Origin: Gemmatimonadota bacterium | Lineage (GTDB): Bacteria; Gemmatimonadota; Gemmatimonadetes; Longimicrobiales; Gaopeijiaceae | DNA: 64,000 nt | Assembly (NCBI GenBank): GCA_022560615.1 | Contig: JADFSR010000008.1 | Location: 1 to 64,000, forward strand | Direction: 5' to 3' | Part shown: positions 17,314-27,220 of the stretch, in pieces | Numbering within the stretch: position 1 is the first letter of the stretch | How the letters are laid out: each line of letters starts with the position of its first letter | Program-made: the position numbers and the translations under genes | Notes under the pieces: generated by a model | What the model was told of the DNA's origin: nothing | The model's database searches: none | The model's input: only the letters and a program-made list of their open reading frames with translations

Positions 17314-18309
17314 CTACCAACGGAGCGCCATCGCGCCCCATGTGAAGCCCGCGCCAAAGGCGGCGAGGAGCACGTTGGAGCCCGGTCCGATGAGCCCCTG
17401 CTCCAGAGCTTCATCGATCGCGATGGGGACCGTCGCGGAGCTCATGTTCCCGTATCGGTCGACGTTGACGTACACCCGGTCCATCGAGATGCCAGCGTGC
17501 TTGGCGGTCGACTCGATGATCCTCATGTTCGCCTGGTGCGGGATGAGAAGATCGACGTCGTCTGGAGTCAGGCCCGCGGTTTGCAGCGCGTGATCGCACG
17601 CTTCAGCCATGTTGCGAACGGCGTGCTTGAAGACCTCCCGGCCCTTCATGCGGACGAGGTGGGTCTTGTCGTCGAGGACCGCTTGACTCATCGGGTGCAA
17701 AGCTCCACCGGCCGGTCGATACAAGAGCTCGCCGAGATTCCCGTCCGACCGGAGGTGGCTCGACAGGATTCCACGCCCCGATTCGTTGGCGGGGCGAACG
17801 ACGGCCGCTCCGCCGCCGTCGCCGAAGAGCACGCAGGTGGAGCGGTCCTCCCAATCGACGATCGAGCTCATCTTCTCAGCGGAGATGACGAGAGCCACTT
17901 CCCCTCGACCAGCCGTCAGGTACCCCTCTGCCAGGGTCAGACCGTAGATGAAGCCGCTGCAGGCCGCCCCTATATCGAAGGCCACGGCGTTGCTACACCC
18001 GAGCTTGGCCTGGATGTCACACGCGGTCGACGGCAGTAACCGGTCCGGCGTCGCTGTGGCTACGATGAGGACGTCGATCTCGCCCGGCTCGACGCCGGCG
18101 CTTCGCATCGCATTCCTCGCAGCGCCGGTTCCTAGATCGGCGGCACCCATGTCGTCCGGCGCGATGCGACGCTCCCGGATCCCGGTGCGAGTACGTATCC
18201 ACTCGTCCGTGGTATCGAGCGTCTTGGCGAGGTCCTCGTTGGTCACGACGTTGTCGGGAAGGAACCGGCCGGTGCCCGCGATCTCGACCAGCGGTTTCGG
18301 CTTTCTCAT
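17314..18309 (-). CDS. fabH: Beta-ketoacyl-ACP synthase III
   Basis: A 331-residue initiating condensing enzyme. The catalytic cysteine is in DIGAACSGFIYGL, histidine in LIPHQANMRI and asparagine in YGNMSSATVPIA. It starts fatty-acid synthesis by joining acyl-CoA and malonyl-ACP. It overlaps plsX by ATGA, the widespread plsX-fabH pairing. Confidence 0.96.
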   Translation of the reverse strand: MRKPKPLVEIAGTGRFLPDNVVTNEDLAKTLDTTDEWIRTRTGIRERRIAPDDMGAADLGTGAARNAMRSAGVEPGEIDVLIVATATPDRLLPSTACDIQAKLGCSNAVAFDIGAACSGFIYGLTLAEGYLTAGRGEVALVISAEKMSSIVDWEDRSTCVLFGDGGGAAVVRPANESGRGILSSHLRSDGNLGELLYRPAGGALHPMSQAVLDDKTHLVRMKGREVFKHAVRNMAEACDHALQTAGLTPDDVDLLIPHQANMRIIESTAKHAGISMDRVYVNVDRYGNMSSATVPIAIDEALEQGLIGPGSNVLLAAFGAGFTWGAMALRW

Positions 18310-19310
18310 GACGCCTCCCTCGAGGAGGGTCCGAGCGCCAATGCGACCTCCTGGGCACTGTGCCTGACCATGTCTGAGCGAACCGCCTTTGCGGCTAGTG
18401 CGAGCGCGTTACGGATGGCCTTCGGAGGTGACTCGCCGTGGCAGATCACCGAGACGCCCCCGACACCCAGGAGGGGTGCTCCCCCCGTCTCCGCGTAGTC
18501 GAGAACCCGGAAAGCGTGATCGAGGTCCAGGCCGTCGTCAGCTTTCCCTACCCGCTCCGCCTCGACTAGACCGATGATGAACTCCGCGACCGACTCATAG
18601 AATTTCAAGAGTACGTTCCCCACGAAACCGTCACACACTACCACGTCGCAGACGTCCTTGATAATGTCCCGCCCCTCGACGTTGCCCACGAAGTTGAGCC
18701 CCGTCTCTCGCCTCAAGAGTCTATAGGTCCCAGACGTGAGCTCATCACCCTTGCCCGGCTCTTCCCCGATGTTCAGCAGCGCGATTCTCGGGTCCGACCG
18801 TCCCATCATGTCCTGCGCGTAGATGTTGCCGAGATGAGCGAACTGCACGAGATGGTGGGGCTTACAGTCGACGTTCGCACCTGCGTCGAGCAGGAGAACT
18901 GGGGCACCGGCTGACGGCAACGTGGTCGCAAGCGAAGGACGATCCACGCCGGGCAGCGCACGCAGGGTGAAGAGCGACGTCGCCATGACCGCTCCGGTGG
19001 AGCCGGCGCTGACGAAGGCATGCCCCGTGCCGTCCCGGTGGAGCTTGAGCCCCACGACCAGCGAAGACTCGGGATTGCGGCGGATCACTTTCGAGGGCGA
19101 CTCCTCCGGTGTCACCCGGTCCGGCGCATGGTGGATCGAGAGCCGATCGGGAATCTCGTCGTGCTGTAAGAACTCGGCCTCGATGGTATCCCGATCCCCC
19201 ACCAGGACGATCTCGACGTCGGAGTCGAGTTCCTTCAATGCCTCGAGCGCCCCCGCCACTTCGGACCGCGGAGCGTGATCGGTGCCCATGGCATCGAGGA
19301 TGATCCGCAT
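18306..19310 (-). CDS. plsX: Phosphate acyltransferase PlsX
   Basis: A 334-residue protein starting MRIILDAMGTDHAPRSEVAGAL, with ASVGSTGAVMA-like SAGSTGAVMA and ALLNIGEEPGKGDEL. It makes acyl-phosphate from acyl-ACP for phospholipid synthesis, acting as a peripheral membrane enzyme. It lies between rpmF and fabH, the classical rpmF-plsX-fab layout. Confidence 0.95.
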   Translation of the reverse strand: MRIILDAMGTDHAPRSEVAGALEALKELDSDVEIVLVGDRDTIEAEFLQHDEIPDRLSIHHAPDRVTPEESPSKVIRRNPESSLVVGLKLHRDGTGHAFVSAGSTGAVMATSLFTLRALPGVDRPSLATTLPSAGAPVLLLDAGANVDCKPHHLVQFAHLGNIYAQDMMGRSDPRIALLNIGEEPGKGDELTSGTYRLLRRETGLNFVGNVEGRDIIKDVCDVVVCDGFVGNVLLKFYESVAEFIIGLVEAERVGKADDGLDLDHAFRVLDYAETGGAPLLGVGGVSVICHGESPPKAIRNALALAAKAVRSDMVRHSAQEVALALGPSSREAS

Positions 19311-19353
19311 AGGCTAGAGAGGGAGCCGCGACATCGCTCGGGAGACCCCCGAC

Positions 19354-19536
19354 CTAGTCGATCTCGACTTCGAGAACCAGCTCCCCCCGATAATGTCCAC
19401 AGCTGGGGCACACCCGATGCGGGACCTTGGCGTCACCACAGTTCGGGCAATTGTGGACCGTCACAGCCTCGGCTTTGTAGTGCGTGCGACGCTTCCGCTT
19501 GCGCTGTTTCGAGGTCCGCTTTTTTGGAACCGCCAT
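19354..19536 (-). CDS. rpmF: 50S ribosomal protein L32
   Basis: A 60-residue basic protein opening [20 protein letters not shown] with a four-cysteine zinc site ([18 protein letters not shown]). This is the zinc-binding form of L32. It sits between the YceD gene and plsX, as in many bacteria, coupling ribosome and lipid synthesis. Confidence 0.97.
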   Translation of the reverse strand: MAVPKKRTSKQRKRKRRTHYKAEAVTVHNCPNCGDAKVPHRVCPSCGHYRGELVLEVEID

Positions 19537-19543
19537 TACCTAC

Positions 19544-20053
19544 TCACTTGTTCTTGAGCGCCCTGAGTGCCTCCCACCTGGGGTCGGCCTCCTCCACCGT
19601 GCACGTGCACGAATCGGTGTTCCGATTCACGCCGCACGTCGGACAGAGACCTCGGCAATCGGGATCACAAACGACGTATTTATCGACCGCGAGCATCAGC
19701 TCCTCGCGCACCGCGTTGCTCACATCAAACTCACCGCCCGGATCGAACACGTGAGTGCCGTCGTCGTCTTCGAACCCCGGAGCGTCCGAGGATACAAAAA
19801 CCAATGTGACAGCGTGTTCGAGACTACCCGTCACGGGCTCGAGGCAGCGCCTGCACGTCTGTGCCAACGCTCCCTCGATGACACCTCGCACCACGACCTC
19901 TCCGGTGCCCGCGTGCGAAGCCTTGAGCCGTACATCGACCGGGCCAGCCCACTCGATGCCACTCTCATCCCACAGTGGTGCATCGGCAGGAAGTCGAGCC
20001 TCGACCAGCACGGAACCCTCCCGGCTCAGGCGACCGAGATCGAGACTTAGCAT
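19544..20053 (-). CDS. YceD/DUF177-family protein
   Basis: A 169-residue acidic protein with the family pattern CRRCLEPV and a C-terminal zinc-like pair CDPDCRGLCPTCGVNRN, ending in DPRWEALRALKNK. Homologues almost always precede rpmF and have been linked to 23S rRNA accumulation. The gap to rpmF is 7 bases. Function is known only in outline. Confidence 0.9.
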   Translation of the reverse strand: MLSLDLGRLSREGSVLVEARLPADAPLWDESGIEWAGPVDVRLKASHAGTGEVVVRGVIEGALAQTCRRCLEPVTGSLEHAVTLVFVSSDAPGFEDDDGTHVFDPGGEFDVSNAVREELMLAVDKYVVCDPDCRGLCPTCGVNRNTDSCTCTVEEADPRWEALRALKNK

Positions 20054-20091
20054 AGTTGCGAAAGCTAGCCAGGGGCCGGGAATTGTCCAGG

Positions 20092-20514
20092 CTACCAGAC
20101 CCCTAGTCGCTCGTGTCCGGAGAAGAAGAAAGCGATCTCGTTGGCGGCGTTCTCGTCGGAGTCAGAGGCGTGGATGGCGTTCTTGCCCTTCGACTCGGCG
20201 AAGAGCTTGCGCACCGTGCCCTCCGCGGCTTCGGCCGGGTCGGTGGCGCCGATCTCTTCGCGTAGCTTGGCCACCGCGTCGTCCGCCTCGAGCACCATCG
20301 GAATCACGGGGCCCGAGGTCATGAACTCGACCAATTCATCATAGAATGGTCGCCCCTCGTGCACCGCATAGAACGCACGTGCCTGGGCCCGGCCGAGGAC
20401 TGTGAGCTTCAAGGACGTCACCGAAAAGCCCGCGTTCTCCAGGTGCGCGAGAATCTTCCCGGCCTTCCCGGCATCGACGGCATCTGGTTTGATGATCGCC
20501 AGAGTTCGACTCAT
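20092..20514 (-). CDS. ndk: Nucleoside diphosphate kinase
   Basis: A 140-residue enzyme starting RTLAIIKPDAV with the phosphohistidine in GKNAIHASDSDENA. It balances NTP and dNTP pools using ATP. It is linked by ATGA overlap to the upstream CBS gene and lies two genes downstream of sucCD, whose ATP or GTP product it can redistribute. Confidence 0.97.
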   Translation of the reverse strand: MSRTLAIIKPDAVDAGKAGKILAHLENAGFSVTSLKLTVLGRAQARAFYAVHEGRPFYDELVEFMTSGPVIPMVLEADDAVAKLREEIGATDPAEAAEGTVRKLFAESKGKNAIHASDSDENAANEIAFFFSGHERLGVW

Positions 20515-20948
20515 GAGTCGCTTTCTTCTTCGCTGTTCGCCCGAGTGACACCGTCGTGGAAAGCGCGCAGAATCGTGTCGCGTGTGACAAATCCGATAAA
20601 CTCTCCGTCGCGCACTACCGGGAGCTGCTCGACGTCCCGGTTCACCATCGTATTGGCTGCCTCGTCCAGCAGCTGGTCCTCAGACACGCAAAGCACCGCT
20701 CGCGTCATCACATCCCTGGCAAGCAACTCCTCCCGGTCGGGCGCACCTGAGCGCTCGTTCAGCACGCGGTCCAGCGCGTCGCCCGAGGTGATGATTCCCA
20801 ACACCTCGTACCGTTCACCGACGACGGGCACCGCGCGCAGTTCGCGTCGGACCATCAAGTCCACGACTTCAGCGAGCGGAGTATCCGCATAGACCCGGTA
20901 TTGCCCTGGCTTCAGAGCGTCTTCGACCAGCAATGGTTCGTCTTCCAT
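20511..20948 (-). CDS. Two-CBS-domain protein
   Basis: A 145-residue cytoplasmic protein made of two CBS repeats: TPLAEVVDLMVRRELRAVPVV-GIITSGD and ARDVMTRAVLCVSEDQ to FIGFVTRD. CBS pairs bind adenine nucleotides and sense energy charge. No catalytic domain is attached. Placement between sucD and ndk suggests an energy-linked role, which is inference. Confidence 0.9.
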   Translation of the reverse strand: MEDEPLLVEDALKPGQYRVYADTPLAEVVDLMVRRELRAVPVVGERYEVLGIITSGDALDRVLNERSGAPDREELLARDVMTRAVLCVSEDQLLDEAANTMVNRDVEQLPVVRDGEFIGFVTRDTILRAFHDGVTRANSEEESDS

Positions 20949-20965
20949 AACGTTCCGCCCTGTCC

Positions 20966-21850
20966 CTAGTTCAGTGCGTCCTGGATCAAAGCGACGAGGT
21001 CCGCAGGACGCTTTGCCACCGCGATCCCGTTTTCCTCGAAGGCCTTCATCTTTTCCTCCGCCGTACCGGCCGAGCCGCTGATGATCGCACCGGCATGTCC
21101 CATTCGGCGTCCCGGGGGAGCCGTCTGGCCGGCGATGAATCCTACCACCGGCTTGGACATGCTGGCGCTGACATACACTGCAGCTTCCTGCTCGTCGGTG
21201 CCACCGATCTCCCCGAGCATGACCACTCCCGTGGTCTCGGGGTCGGCCTCGAACGCCTCGAGGCAGTCGATGAAGTTCGTCCCGATGAGCGGATCTCCGC
21301 CGATACCCACACAGGTTGTCTGCCCCAGGCCCGCACTGGTGAGCTGGAAGACCGCCTCGTAGGTGAGCGTACCGGATCGCGAGACGAGCCCGATCGGTCC
21401 CTCGGTGACGATCTGGCCGGGCAGGATGCCGACTTTCGATTGCCCGGGGGAGATCAGCCCAGGACAGTTCGGGCCGAGCACACGCACGCCCTTGTCGCGC
21501 GCAAACGCATGCGCTCTCACCATATCGAGCACGGGCACGCCCTCGGTGATTGCGACAACCAACGAGACGCCGGAGTCAGCCGCTTCCAGGATCGCGCCCG
21601 CCGCAAACGCCGGGGGCACATAGATCACCGAGGTGTCGGCGCCGGTCTCCGCGACCGCCTCGTCCATGGCGTTGAAGATCGGCACCGTCTCGCCATCTGG
21701 ACCCTCGAAGCTCTGGCCACCCTTACCCGGGGTTACGCCGGCGACGACCTTGGTGCCGTACTCCATCATCTGCAGCGTGTGGAACGAGCCGTCCCGCCCA
21801 GTGATCCCTTGTACCACCAGCTTCGTGTCGTTGTCGATGAAGATCGACAT
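20966..21850 (-). CDS. sucD: Succinate-CoA ligase, alpha subunit
   Basis: A 294-residue subunit with the CoA-binding N-terminus ([13 protein letters not shown]) and the active-site histidine in [10 protein letters not shown]. With SucC it converts succinyl-CoA to succinate with substrate-level phosphorylation. It starts 3 bases after the sucC stop. Confidence 0.97.
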   Translation of the reverse strand: MSIFIDNDTKLVVQGITGRDGSFHTLQMMEYGTKVVAGVTPGKGGQSFEGPDGETVPIFNAMDEAVAETGADTSVIYVPPAFAAGAILEAADSGVSLVVAITEGVPVLDMVRAHAFARDKGVRVLGPNCPGLISPGQSKVGILPGQIVTEGPIGLVSRSGTLTYEAVFQLTSAGLGQTTCVGIGGDPLIGTNFIDCLEAFEADPETTGVVMLGEIGGTDEQEAAVYVSASMSKPVVGFIAGQTAPPGRRMGHAGAIISGSAGTAEEKMKAFEENGIAVAKRPADLVALIQDALN

Positions 21851-21853
21851 GGC

Positions 21854-22993
21854 TTACGCGCCCCCCGCTGCCAGCTCGACCGCTTTCTCTACGACCGCGT
21901 CCATCGACGTAAAGGCGGAGAAACCCGCGTCCTCGAGGATCTCAAGAGCCAACTCTTCGTTGGTGCCGGTGAGACGGATCACGATCGGGGGCCCGATGTC
22001 GATGCGCTTGGTCGCCTCTACAATGCCCTTCGCAACATCGTCGCACCGGGTGATGCCGCCGAAGATGTTGAAGAGGATCGCCTTCACGTTCGGATCCGAT
22101 GTGATGATCTCCAGCGCGGCGACGACTTTGTCGGGGTTGGACGAACCTCCGATGTCCAGGAAGTTCGCCGGCTCGCCGCCGTAGTACTTCACCAGGTCCA
22201 TCGTCGCCATCGCAAGTCCTGCCCCGTTGACGCAGCACCCGACATCCCCGTCGAGCTTCACGTACGAGAGGCCTGCCTCACGCGCCTTGATCTCCGACGC
22301 CGGTTCGCACGACGTGTCCCGCATCGCTTCGACATCGGGACGACGAAACAGCTCCGAGTCGTCGATGCTCATCTTGGCGTCGATCGCCTTGACCTCACCG
22401 GCGGAGGTGGTGATGAGTGGGTTGATCTCGGCCATCGAGGCTCCCGAACTCACGAACGCGTCGTAGAGCTGCGCGATGATCTCGCTCGCCTGCTTGATCA
22501 AGCTCGGATCGTCGTACAGGAAGTTGGCAAGCCAGTACGCTTGGTGAGGGAGGATTCCATAGCGGGGATCAACCGTCAGCTTCCGAATCAGCTCAGGCGT
22601 CTCTGCGGAGACATGCTCGATGTCCACGCCGCCCTCGGCGGAGACCATGAACGTCGCCGCTCGTTTCTTGCGGTCCACGAGCACGCCGACGTACGCCTCG
22701 GTGTCGATATCCTCGGCGGGCGTCACGAGCACTTTTTCTACGGTGAGGCCGTTGATGTCCATTCCAAGGATGGCCGCGGCGTGTTCCTTCGCCTCGGCCG
22801 CGTCCTTGGCGAGCTGCACGCCGCCGGCCTTGCCCCGGCCGCCGGAGTGTACCTGCGCCTTCACCACGACCGTGCCGCCGTACTTGGTAGCGATCGTTTC
22901 GGCCTCTTCCGGGGTCGTCGCAATCTCGCCCGGCGGAACCGGGATGCCAGCCAGGCGGAAGCGCTCCTTGGCCTGATATTCGTGGATATCCAT
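21854..22993 (-). CDS. sucC: Succinate-CoA ligase, beta subunit
   Basis: A 379-residue ATP-grasp subunit opening MDIHEYQAKERFRLAGIPVP, with VVKAQVHSGGRGKAGGV and NIFGGITRCDDVA. Nucleotide specificity (ATP or GTP) is not called. No clear Shine-Dalgarno precedes ATG 22993; the upstream 31 bases instead contain CCCTCC on the coding strand, so initiation may depend on readthrough from the upstream gene. Confidence 0.97.
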   Translation of the reverse strand: MDIHEYQAKERFRLAGIPVPPGEIATTPEEAETIATKYGGTVVVKAQVHSGGRGKAGGVQLAKDAAEAKEHAAAILGMDINGLTVEKVLVTPAEDIDTEAYVGVLVDRKKRAATFMVSAEGGVDIEHVSAETPELIRKLTVDPRYGILPHQAYWLANFLYDDPSLIKQASEIIAQLYDAFVSSGASMAEINPLITTSAGEVKAIDAKMSIDDSELFRRPDVEAMRDTSCEPASEIKAREAGLSYVKLDGDVGCCVNGAGLAMATMDLVKYYGGEPANFLDIGGSSNPDKVVAALEIITSDPNVKAILFNIFGGITRCDDVAKGIVEATKRIDIGPPIVIRLTGTNEELALEILEDAGFSAFTSMDAVVEKAVELAAGGA

Positions 22994-23024
22994 ATGCTTT
23001 TAGAGGAGGGAAGCTTAGAAGCTA

Positions 23025-25796
23025 CTAGAAGGCCCCACCGGACCCCATGCGCTGAAGCAACGCACGTAGCTCGTCCAATGCCTCGCCGTAACCCTGCCAG
23101 TCCCCTGCCCGGGCGCTAGCCTCCGCCCGCTCGAGAAGAGCTAGGGCGGTGGAGGACCAAACCACGTCGCCGCCAGCCGACGCGTCGAGCGTCGGCACCG
23201 CCGTATCCGTGGCGGGCACCGGCACGGTGAGGCCGGCGAGCTCGCTGATCGCGTCGGCCAGGTTCTCGGTCATCGCCACGCGGACACCGTCGCTCACCAC
23301 GAATCGGCTGAGCGCCGGAATCGCGTCCGCCTCGGCGGCGAGGAAGACGGGCTCCATGTACACGATGCGCTTTCCCACCGAGACGAGGTGCAGGTGCCCC
23401 GTCCAGACCTCGCTTCCGCCCGTTCGCCAAAGCGAGAACTGCTGCGAGATCTCCGGATCCTGTTCGACCAGGGCCTCGATTTGACGGGGCCCGGGCACCT
23501 GGTCAGTCACCGGCACGTCGTAGAGGATCAACTCGGGCACGCCGCGTTCATCCGTCCGGGCGGCGAGGATCGCGGTGAGGTTCTGGCGGTCCCTCGGTAC
23601 GAATACGGTCGTGAGGTGGAATCGCGCTTCACTTTCCCCCGGCAGAGCATAGAGGCCGTACTCGGGCTGATACGGGACCGGGTTCGGGCCCTGGGCGAGC
23701 TCCTGCGGAGAATCCCAGACATCCTGCTGGCCGTGGAACGCCGGCGCCGTCTCCTGGTGGTATTGGAGGAGAACACGACTCTGCAGGTCCAGCATCGCTC
23801 TGGAGTAGCGGATGTGGGCCCGCATCTCGTCCGGCATCTCTTCCAGAGGCTGAAGTAGCCCGGGGAACACACGCTCGTACGCGTCGAGCAGCGGGTCGTC
23901 GATCGGGACGCGGTAGAAGTCCACCTCGCCGGTTACCGCGTCCACGGTGACCTTCACCGAGTTTCGTGCGTACCTCACCCGCGATCGGATCGTGCCGAAC
24001 TGATGCACCGTCGAAAGCGGGAAGGCACCGGTCGCGGTGAAGCCCTCGAGCATCCACACGACCCGCCCGTCCAGCACGACCGGGTACGGCACCTCCGGGA
24101 ACCGGAGGAACGGCGCGATCGCAAGCACCCGCTCGGTGACTTGGCGTCTGTAGATGAACCGACTGTCGTCCGTGAGCTCGTCGGAGAAGATGAGGTTGAG
24201 TTCGCCGAACCGCCAAGCGATCAGCGCAGTTCGGAGCCACCCGCCGAGCTCGATCCCCGCCGGAAAATCCGTGCCCGGTACGCCTCGCTCCCCGTTCGGG
24301 GCGAGGAACTGGCCGCTGCCGCCATCGACGACCGCATATTCCTGAGCCCGCGTGCCAAAGAACACCTGCGAGCGATTGAGGCTGAGACCGGGAATGGCGA
24401 ACGCGTCGGTCGTCGACTCCGGCGGAATGCCCGAGATGAGCATCGGCGGGCGCCCCTCCGGAGTCCTCTGGCTCGCGAGGCTCGCGACCACGCCCATCCC
24501 CTCCACGTAGAGCTCGCGCAGATGCACGTTCTGCCAGTTTGGATCCTGAATCCCGCGCGGCTCAACCTCCCGAACCGACATCGCGACCGTTACGGGTCCG
24601 TCCGCGGTCTCGTAGCGGTCGATCGTGACGTCCCGAAAGTCGTAGTAGGGGTAGCGAGCCTCGAGCTCACGGTACGTCGCGAGCAACGGGCCCCTGTTCC
24701 AGACCGGCAACCCCGAGAACTGCCGGGCCGCCACCGACCAGTCGATCTCTTCGTCCTGCGCATACTCGAAGGGACGCCGCTCCATCTGGTCCAGACCGAA
24801 GCCCATCCGCGTGAATTCGAGATTGCTTTCGATGAACGGCGTCTCCCGCTCCAGTTCATTGGGCTCGACCCGCAGCGACTGGATCAGGCTGGGGTAGAGC
24901 TGCCCGATCATGAGCATCGCGAGCACTACCGCCACGAGCGCGCTCACGATCGCTGCGCCTCGGTTCTTCCAGGCTCCCCAGAACACCGCCACACCCGAAA
25001 CGACACAGATAATCGTGAGCGTCTGCAGTGCCGGCAGCCTCGCCTCGGCGTCCGTGAAGCCGAAGATCCCACGCACATCGGAGGTGCCGTCGAGGATGAG
25101 CTCGTACCGGCTCAGCCAGAGCCGGGCGCCGATCAGGATCAGGAACAGCGCGAGAAGCACCCCGAGGTGCATGCGCGCCGGGTCCTGGGCTTCCAGGCGG
25201 CCGCGGCCCCAACGCAACGCCCCGGTGGCCGCGTATCCCGCCGTCGCGAGCGTGAATACGAGGAAGACAACGACCAACGCGTAGGCGACGATCTGCAGGA
25301 GCACCGGGACCCAGAACACGTAGAAGCCAACATCGTGGTTCAGCATCGGTTCGACGATGCCCCACGCTTCCGCGTGGCGAATCAAAAGGAGCTGCAGGCC
25401 CAGAGTCTGAGGTATGGATCCGCCGAACCAGAGCGCGAGCAGCGCCGAAGCGCCTCCCATGCCCCAGAGCACGTAGCTCCTCGGCAACTGTTCCGAGATC
25501 TCGAGATTCCCGAAACGACGTTTGATCTGGATGCCGCCCAGAGTCTCGGACATGATGCGCAAGTTCAGGAATACGAGAGCCCCGATCGCGACACCGGCCA
25601 CAACTCGCACACCCCATTGCCACAGCACGCGTAGCCAGAACACGTCGCTGTACCCGGTCTGCGCATGCCAGAGAATCTCGACGTACATCGTGGACGCGAG
25701 TCGTCCAAAGCCCACCACGACGGCCACCACGATGACAATCGTGAGCAGGGCGCGTCCCCCCGGAAGGGTAGGCATCGACGGAGGTTTGCTCGACAT
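23025..25796 (-). CDS. UPF0182 family membrane protein (COG1615)
   Basis: A 923-residue protein with about seven N-terminal membrane segments in the first 320 residues, followed by a large extracytoplasmic region containing ELNLIFSDEL, WMLEGFTATGAFPLS and YQPEYGLYALPGESE. This matches UPF0182. The function is unknown across the family. Its stop codon is followed by TTCTAGTAGC-TTCTAAGC, another short repeat around a TAG stop. It lies 13 bases after the phosphohexomutase gene. Confidence 0.88.
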   Translation of the reverse strand: MSSKPPSMPTLPGGRALLTIVIVVAVVVGFGRLASTMYVEILWHAQTGYSDVFWLRVLWQWGVRVVAGVAIGALVFLNLRIMSETLGGIQIKRRFGNLEISEQLPRSYVLWGMGGASALLALWFGGSIPQTLGLQLLLIRHAEAWGIVEPMLNHDVGFYVFWVPVLLQIVAYALVVVFLVFTLATAGYAATGALRWGRGRLEAQDPARMHLGVLLALFLILIGARLWLSRYELILDGTSDVRGIFGFTDAEARLPALQTLTIICVVSGVAVFWGAWKNRGAAIVSALVAVVLAMLMIGQLYPSLIQSLRVEPNELERETPFIESNLEFTRMGFGLDQMERRPFEYAQDEEIDWSVAARQFSGLPVWNRGPLLATYRELEARYPYYDFRDVTIDRYETADGPVTVAMSVREVEPRGIQDPNWQNVHLRELYVEGMGVVASLASQRTPEGRPPMLISGIPPESTTDAFAIPGLSLNRSQVFFGTRAQEYAVVDGGSGQFLAPNGERGVPGTDFPAGIELGGWLRTALIAWRFGELNLIFSDELTDDSRFIYRRQVTERVLAIAPFLRFPEVPYPVVLDGRVVWMLEGFTATGAFPLSTVHQFGTIRSRVRYARNSVKVTVDAVTGEVDFYRVPIDDPLLDAYERVFPGLLQPLEEMPDEMRAHIRYSRAMLDLQSRVLLQYHQETAPAFHGQQDVWDSPQELAQGPNPVPYQPEYGLYALPGESEARFHLTTVFVPRDRQNLTAILAARTDERGVPELILYDVPVTDQVPGPRQIEALVEQDPEISQQFSLWRTGGSEVWTGHLHLVSVGKRIVYMEPVFLAAEADAIPALSRFVVSDGVRVAMTENLADAISELAGLTVPVPATDTAVPTLDASAGGDVVWSSTALALLERAEASARAGDWQGYGEALDELRALLQRMGSGGAF

Positions 25797-25809
25797 CGGC
25801 GCTTACACG

Positions 25810-27183
25810 CTACGCGAACGGAACACCGTTCTCGGTGAGCCAGTCCGCGATATGCGCTCGAATCTCCGCAAGCCGCTCCTCGGTGCGCGCCTCGAAGCGC
25901 GCGACGATGACCGGCTGCGTGTTGGACGCCCGCAGGAGCGCCCATCCGTCTCCGAAAAGCACGCGCACGCCGTCGACCTCGATGACATCATGTGTCGTCC
26001 TGAAGTGCGATAGGGCATCTGCTACCACGGTCCACTTCTGTTCCTCCGTCACGTCGATCCGAATCTCGGCCGTCGATACGTACACCGGAAAATCGGAAAT
26101 CATCTCCGCCAGGGATCTGCCGGATCGGCTCACGAGCTCGATGAGACGGCACGCGGCGTACAGCGCGTCGTCGAAGCCGAGGTAGTCGTCAGCGATCATG
26201 ATATGACCCGACAGCTCACCTGCGACAAGGGCACCGCTCTCCTTCATCCGCTCCTTGATGAGAGAATGGCCTGTCTGCCACATGATCGGCTCCCCGCCGG
26301 CCGCCTCGAAAACCTCCGGGAGCGCCTGACTGCACTTCACGTCGAAAACGAGCTTCTGGCCGGGGCCGTGCTTGTCGAGCACATCGAGTCCGTACAGTAG
26401 CAGCAGCATGTCCCCGCGAACGATGTCACCGTTCTCGTCGATGGCTCCGATGCGGTCGGCGTCGCCATCGAAGGCCACCCCCATGTCGTGTGGCGTATCA
26501 CGCACCGCTCGGATGAGGTCCTCCAGGTTCGCGTCGACCGTCGGATCGGGATGGTGGTTTGGGAACGTCGGGTCGGAGTCGCAGAAGAGCGGAGTCACTT
26601 CGACACCAATCGCCTCGAGCAACTGAACCGCGACCAGCGAGCCAGTCCCGTTGCCGCAGTCCACCGCGACCTTCATGGGACGAGCGAGCTGGAAGCGTCG
26701 CGCGACATCCGCCATGTACTGGTCGATGACGTCGAGTTGTTCCGGCGCGCCCTGTCCGGACTCGAAGTCGTCCTCCTTGATGCGCCGGAGGAGGTCCTGG
26801 ATCGCATCCCCGTACAGAGACCCCCGGCCGAGCGTCATCTTGATGCCGTTCCACTCAGGCGGGTTGTGCGACCCCGTGATCTGCACCGCACCGTCGGTCT
26901 CGAAGGTCACCTCGGACCAATAGAGCACGGGCGTCGGCACCGTACCCACATCGAGCACATGGCAGCCCGTCGAGAGCAGGCCGCGGATGAGACCTCCGAC
27001 GAGCGCGGGAGACGAGAGCCGAGTGTCGTGGCCTACCGCGACCCTCGGCGCCTCGAGCCCTGTCGCCACTCTCATGTGGGAGCCGAACGCTCGGCCCACG
27101 AGCTCCGCTACACCGGCGTCGAGGTCCTCTCCCACGATGCCGCGGATGTCATACTGCCGAAAGATGTGGTCGGAGAAAGCCAT
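25810..27183 (-). CDS. Phosphomannomutase/phosphoglucomutase
   Basis: A 457-residue alpha-D-phosphohexomutase. The phosphoserine loop is ITGSHNPPEWNGIKM, the metal loop is FDGDADRIGAID, the sugar loop is GELSGHIMIADDY, and the phosphate-binding C-terminus is LRASNTQPVIVARFEA. It interconverts hexose 1- and 6-phosphates for envelope sugars. Whether mannose, glucose or both are used cannot be decided. Located 37 bases after nuoN. Confidence 0.92.
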   Translation of the reverse strand: MAFSDHIFRQYDIRGIVGEDLDAGVAELVGRAFGSHMRVATGLEAPRVAVGHDTRLSSPALVGGLIRGLLSTGCHVLDVGTVPTPVLYWSEVTFETDGAVQITGSHNPPEWNGIKMTLGRGSLYGDAIQDLLRRIKEDDFESGQGAPEQLDVIDQYMADVARRFQLARPMKVAVDCGNGTGSLVAVQLLEAIGVEVTPLFCDSDPTFPNHHPDPTVDANLEDLIRAVRDTPHDMGVAFDGDADRIGAIDENGDIVRGDMLLLLYGLDVLDKHGPGQKLVFDVKCSQALPEVFEAAGGEPIMWQTGHSLIKERMKESGALVAGELSGHIMIADDYLGFDDALYAACRLIELVSRSGRSLAEMISDFPVYVSTAEIRIDVTEEQKWTVVADALSHFRTTHDVIEVDGVRVLFGDGWALLRASNTQPVIVARFEARTEERLAEIRAHIADWLTENGVPFA

Positions 27184-27220
27184 ATCGTGGTCTGGTAGGG
27201 GTCTGCCGCGCAGGCTATCC

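Noticed and set aside
21095-23119. 674-residue plus-strand frame
   Set aside because: Antisense of sucD and sucC, which are complete and motif-bearing.
24003-25634. 543-residue plus-strand frame
   Set aside because: Antisense of the UPF0182 gene; no family features.
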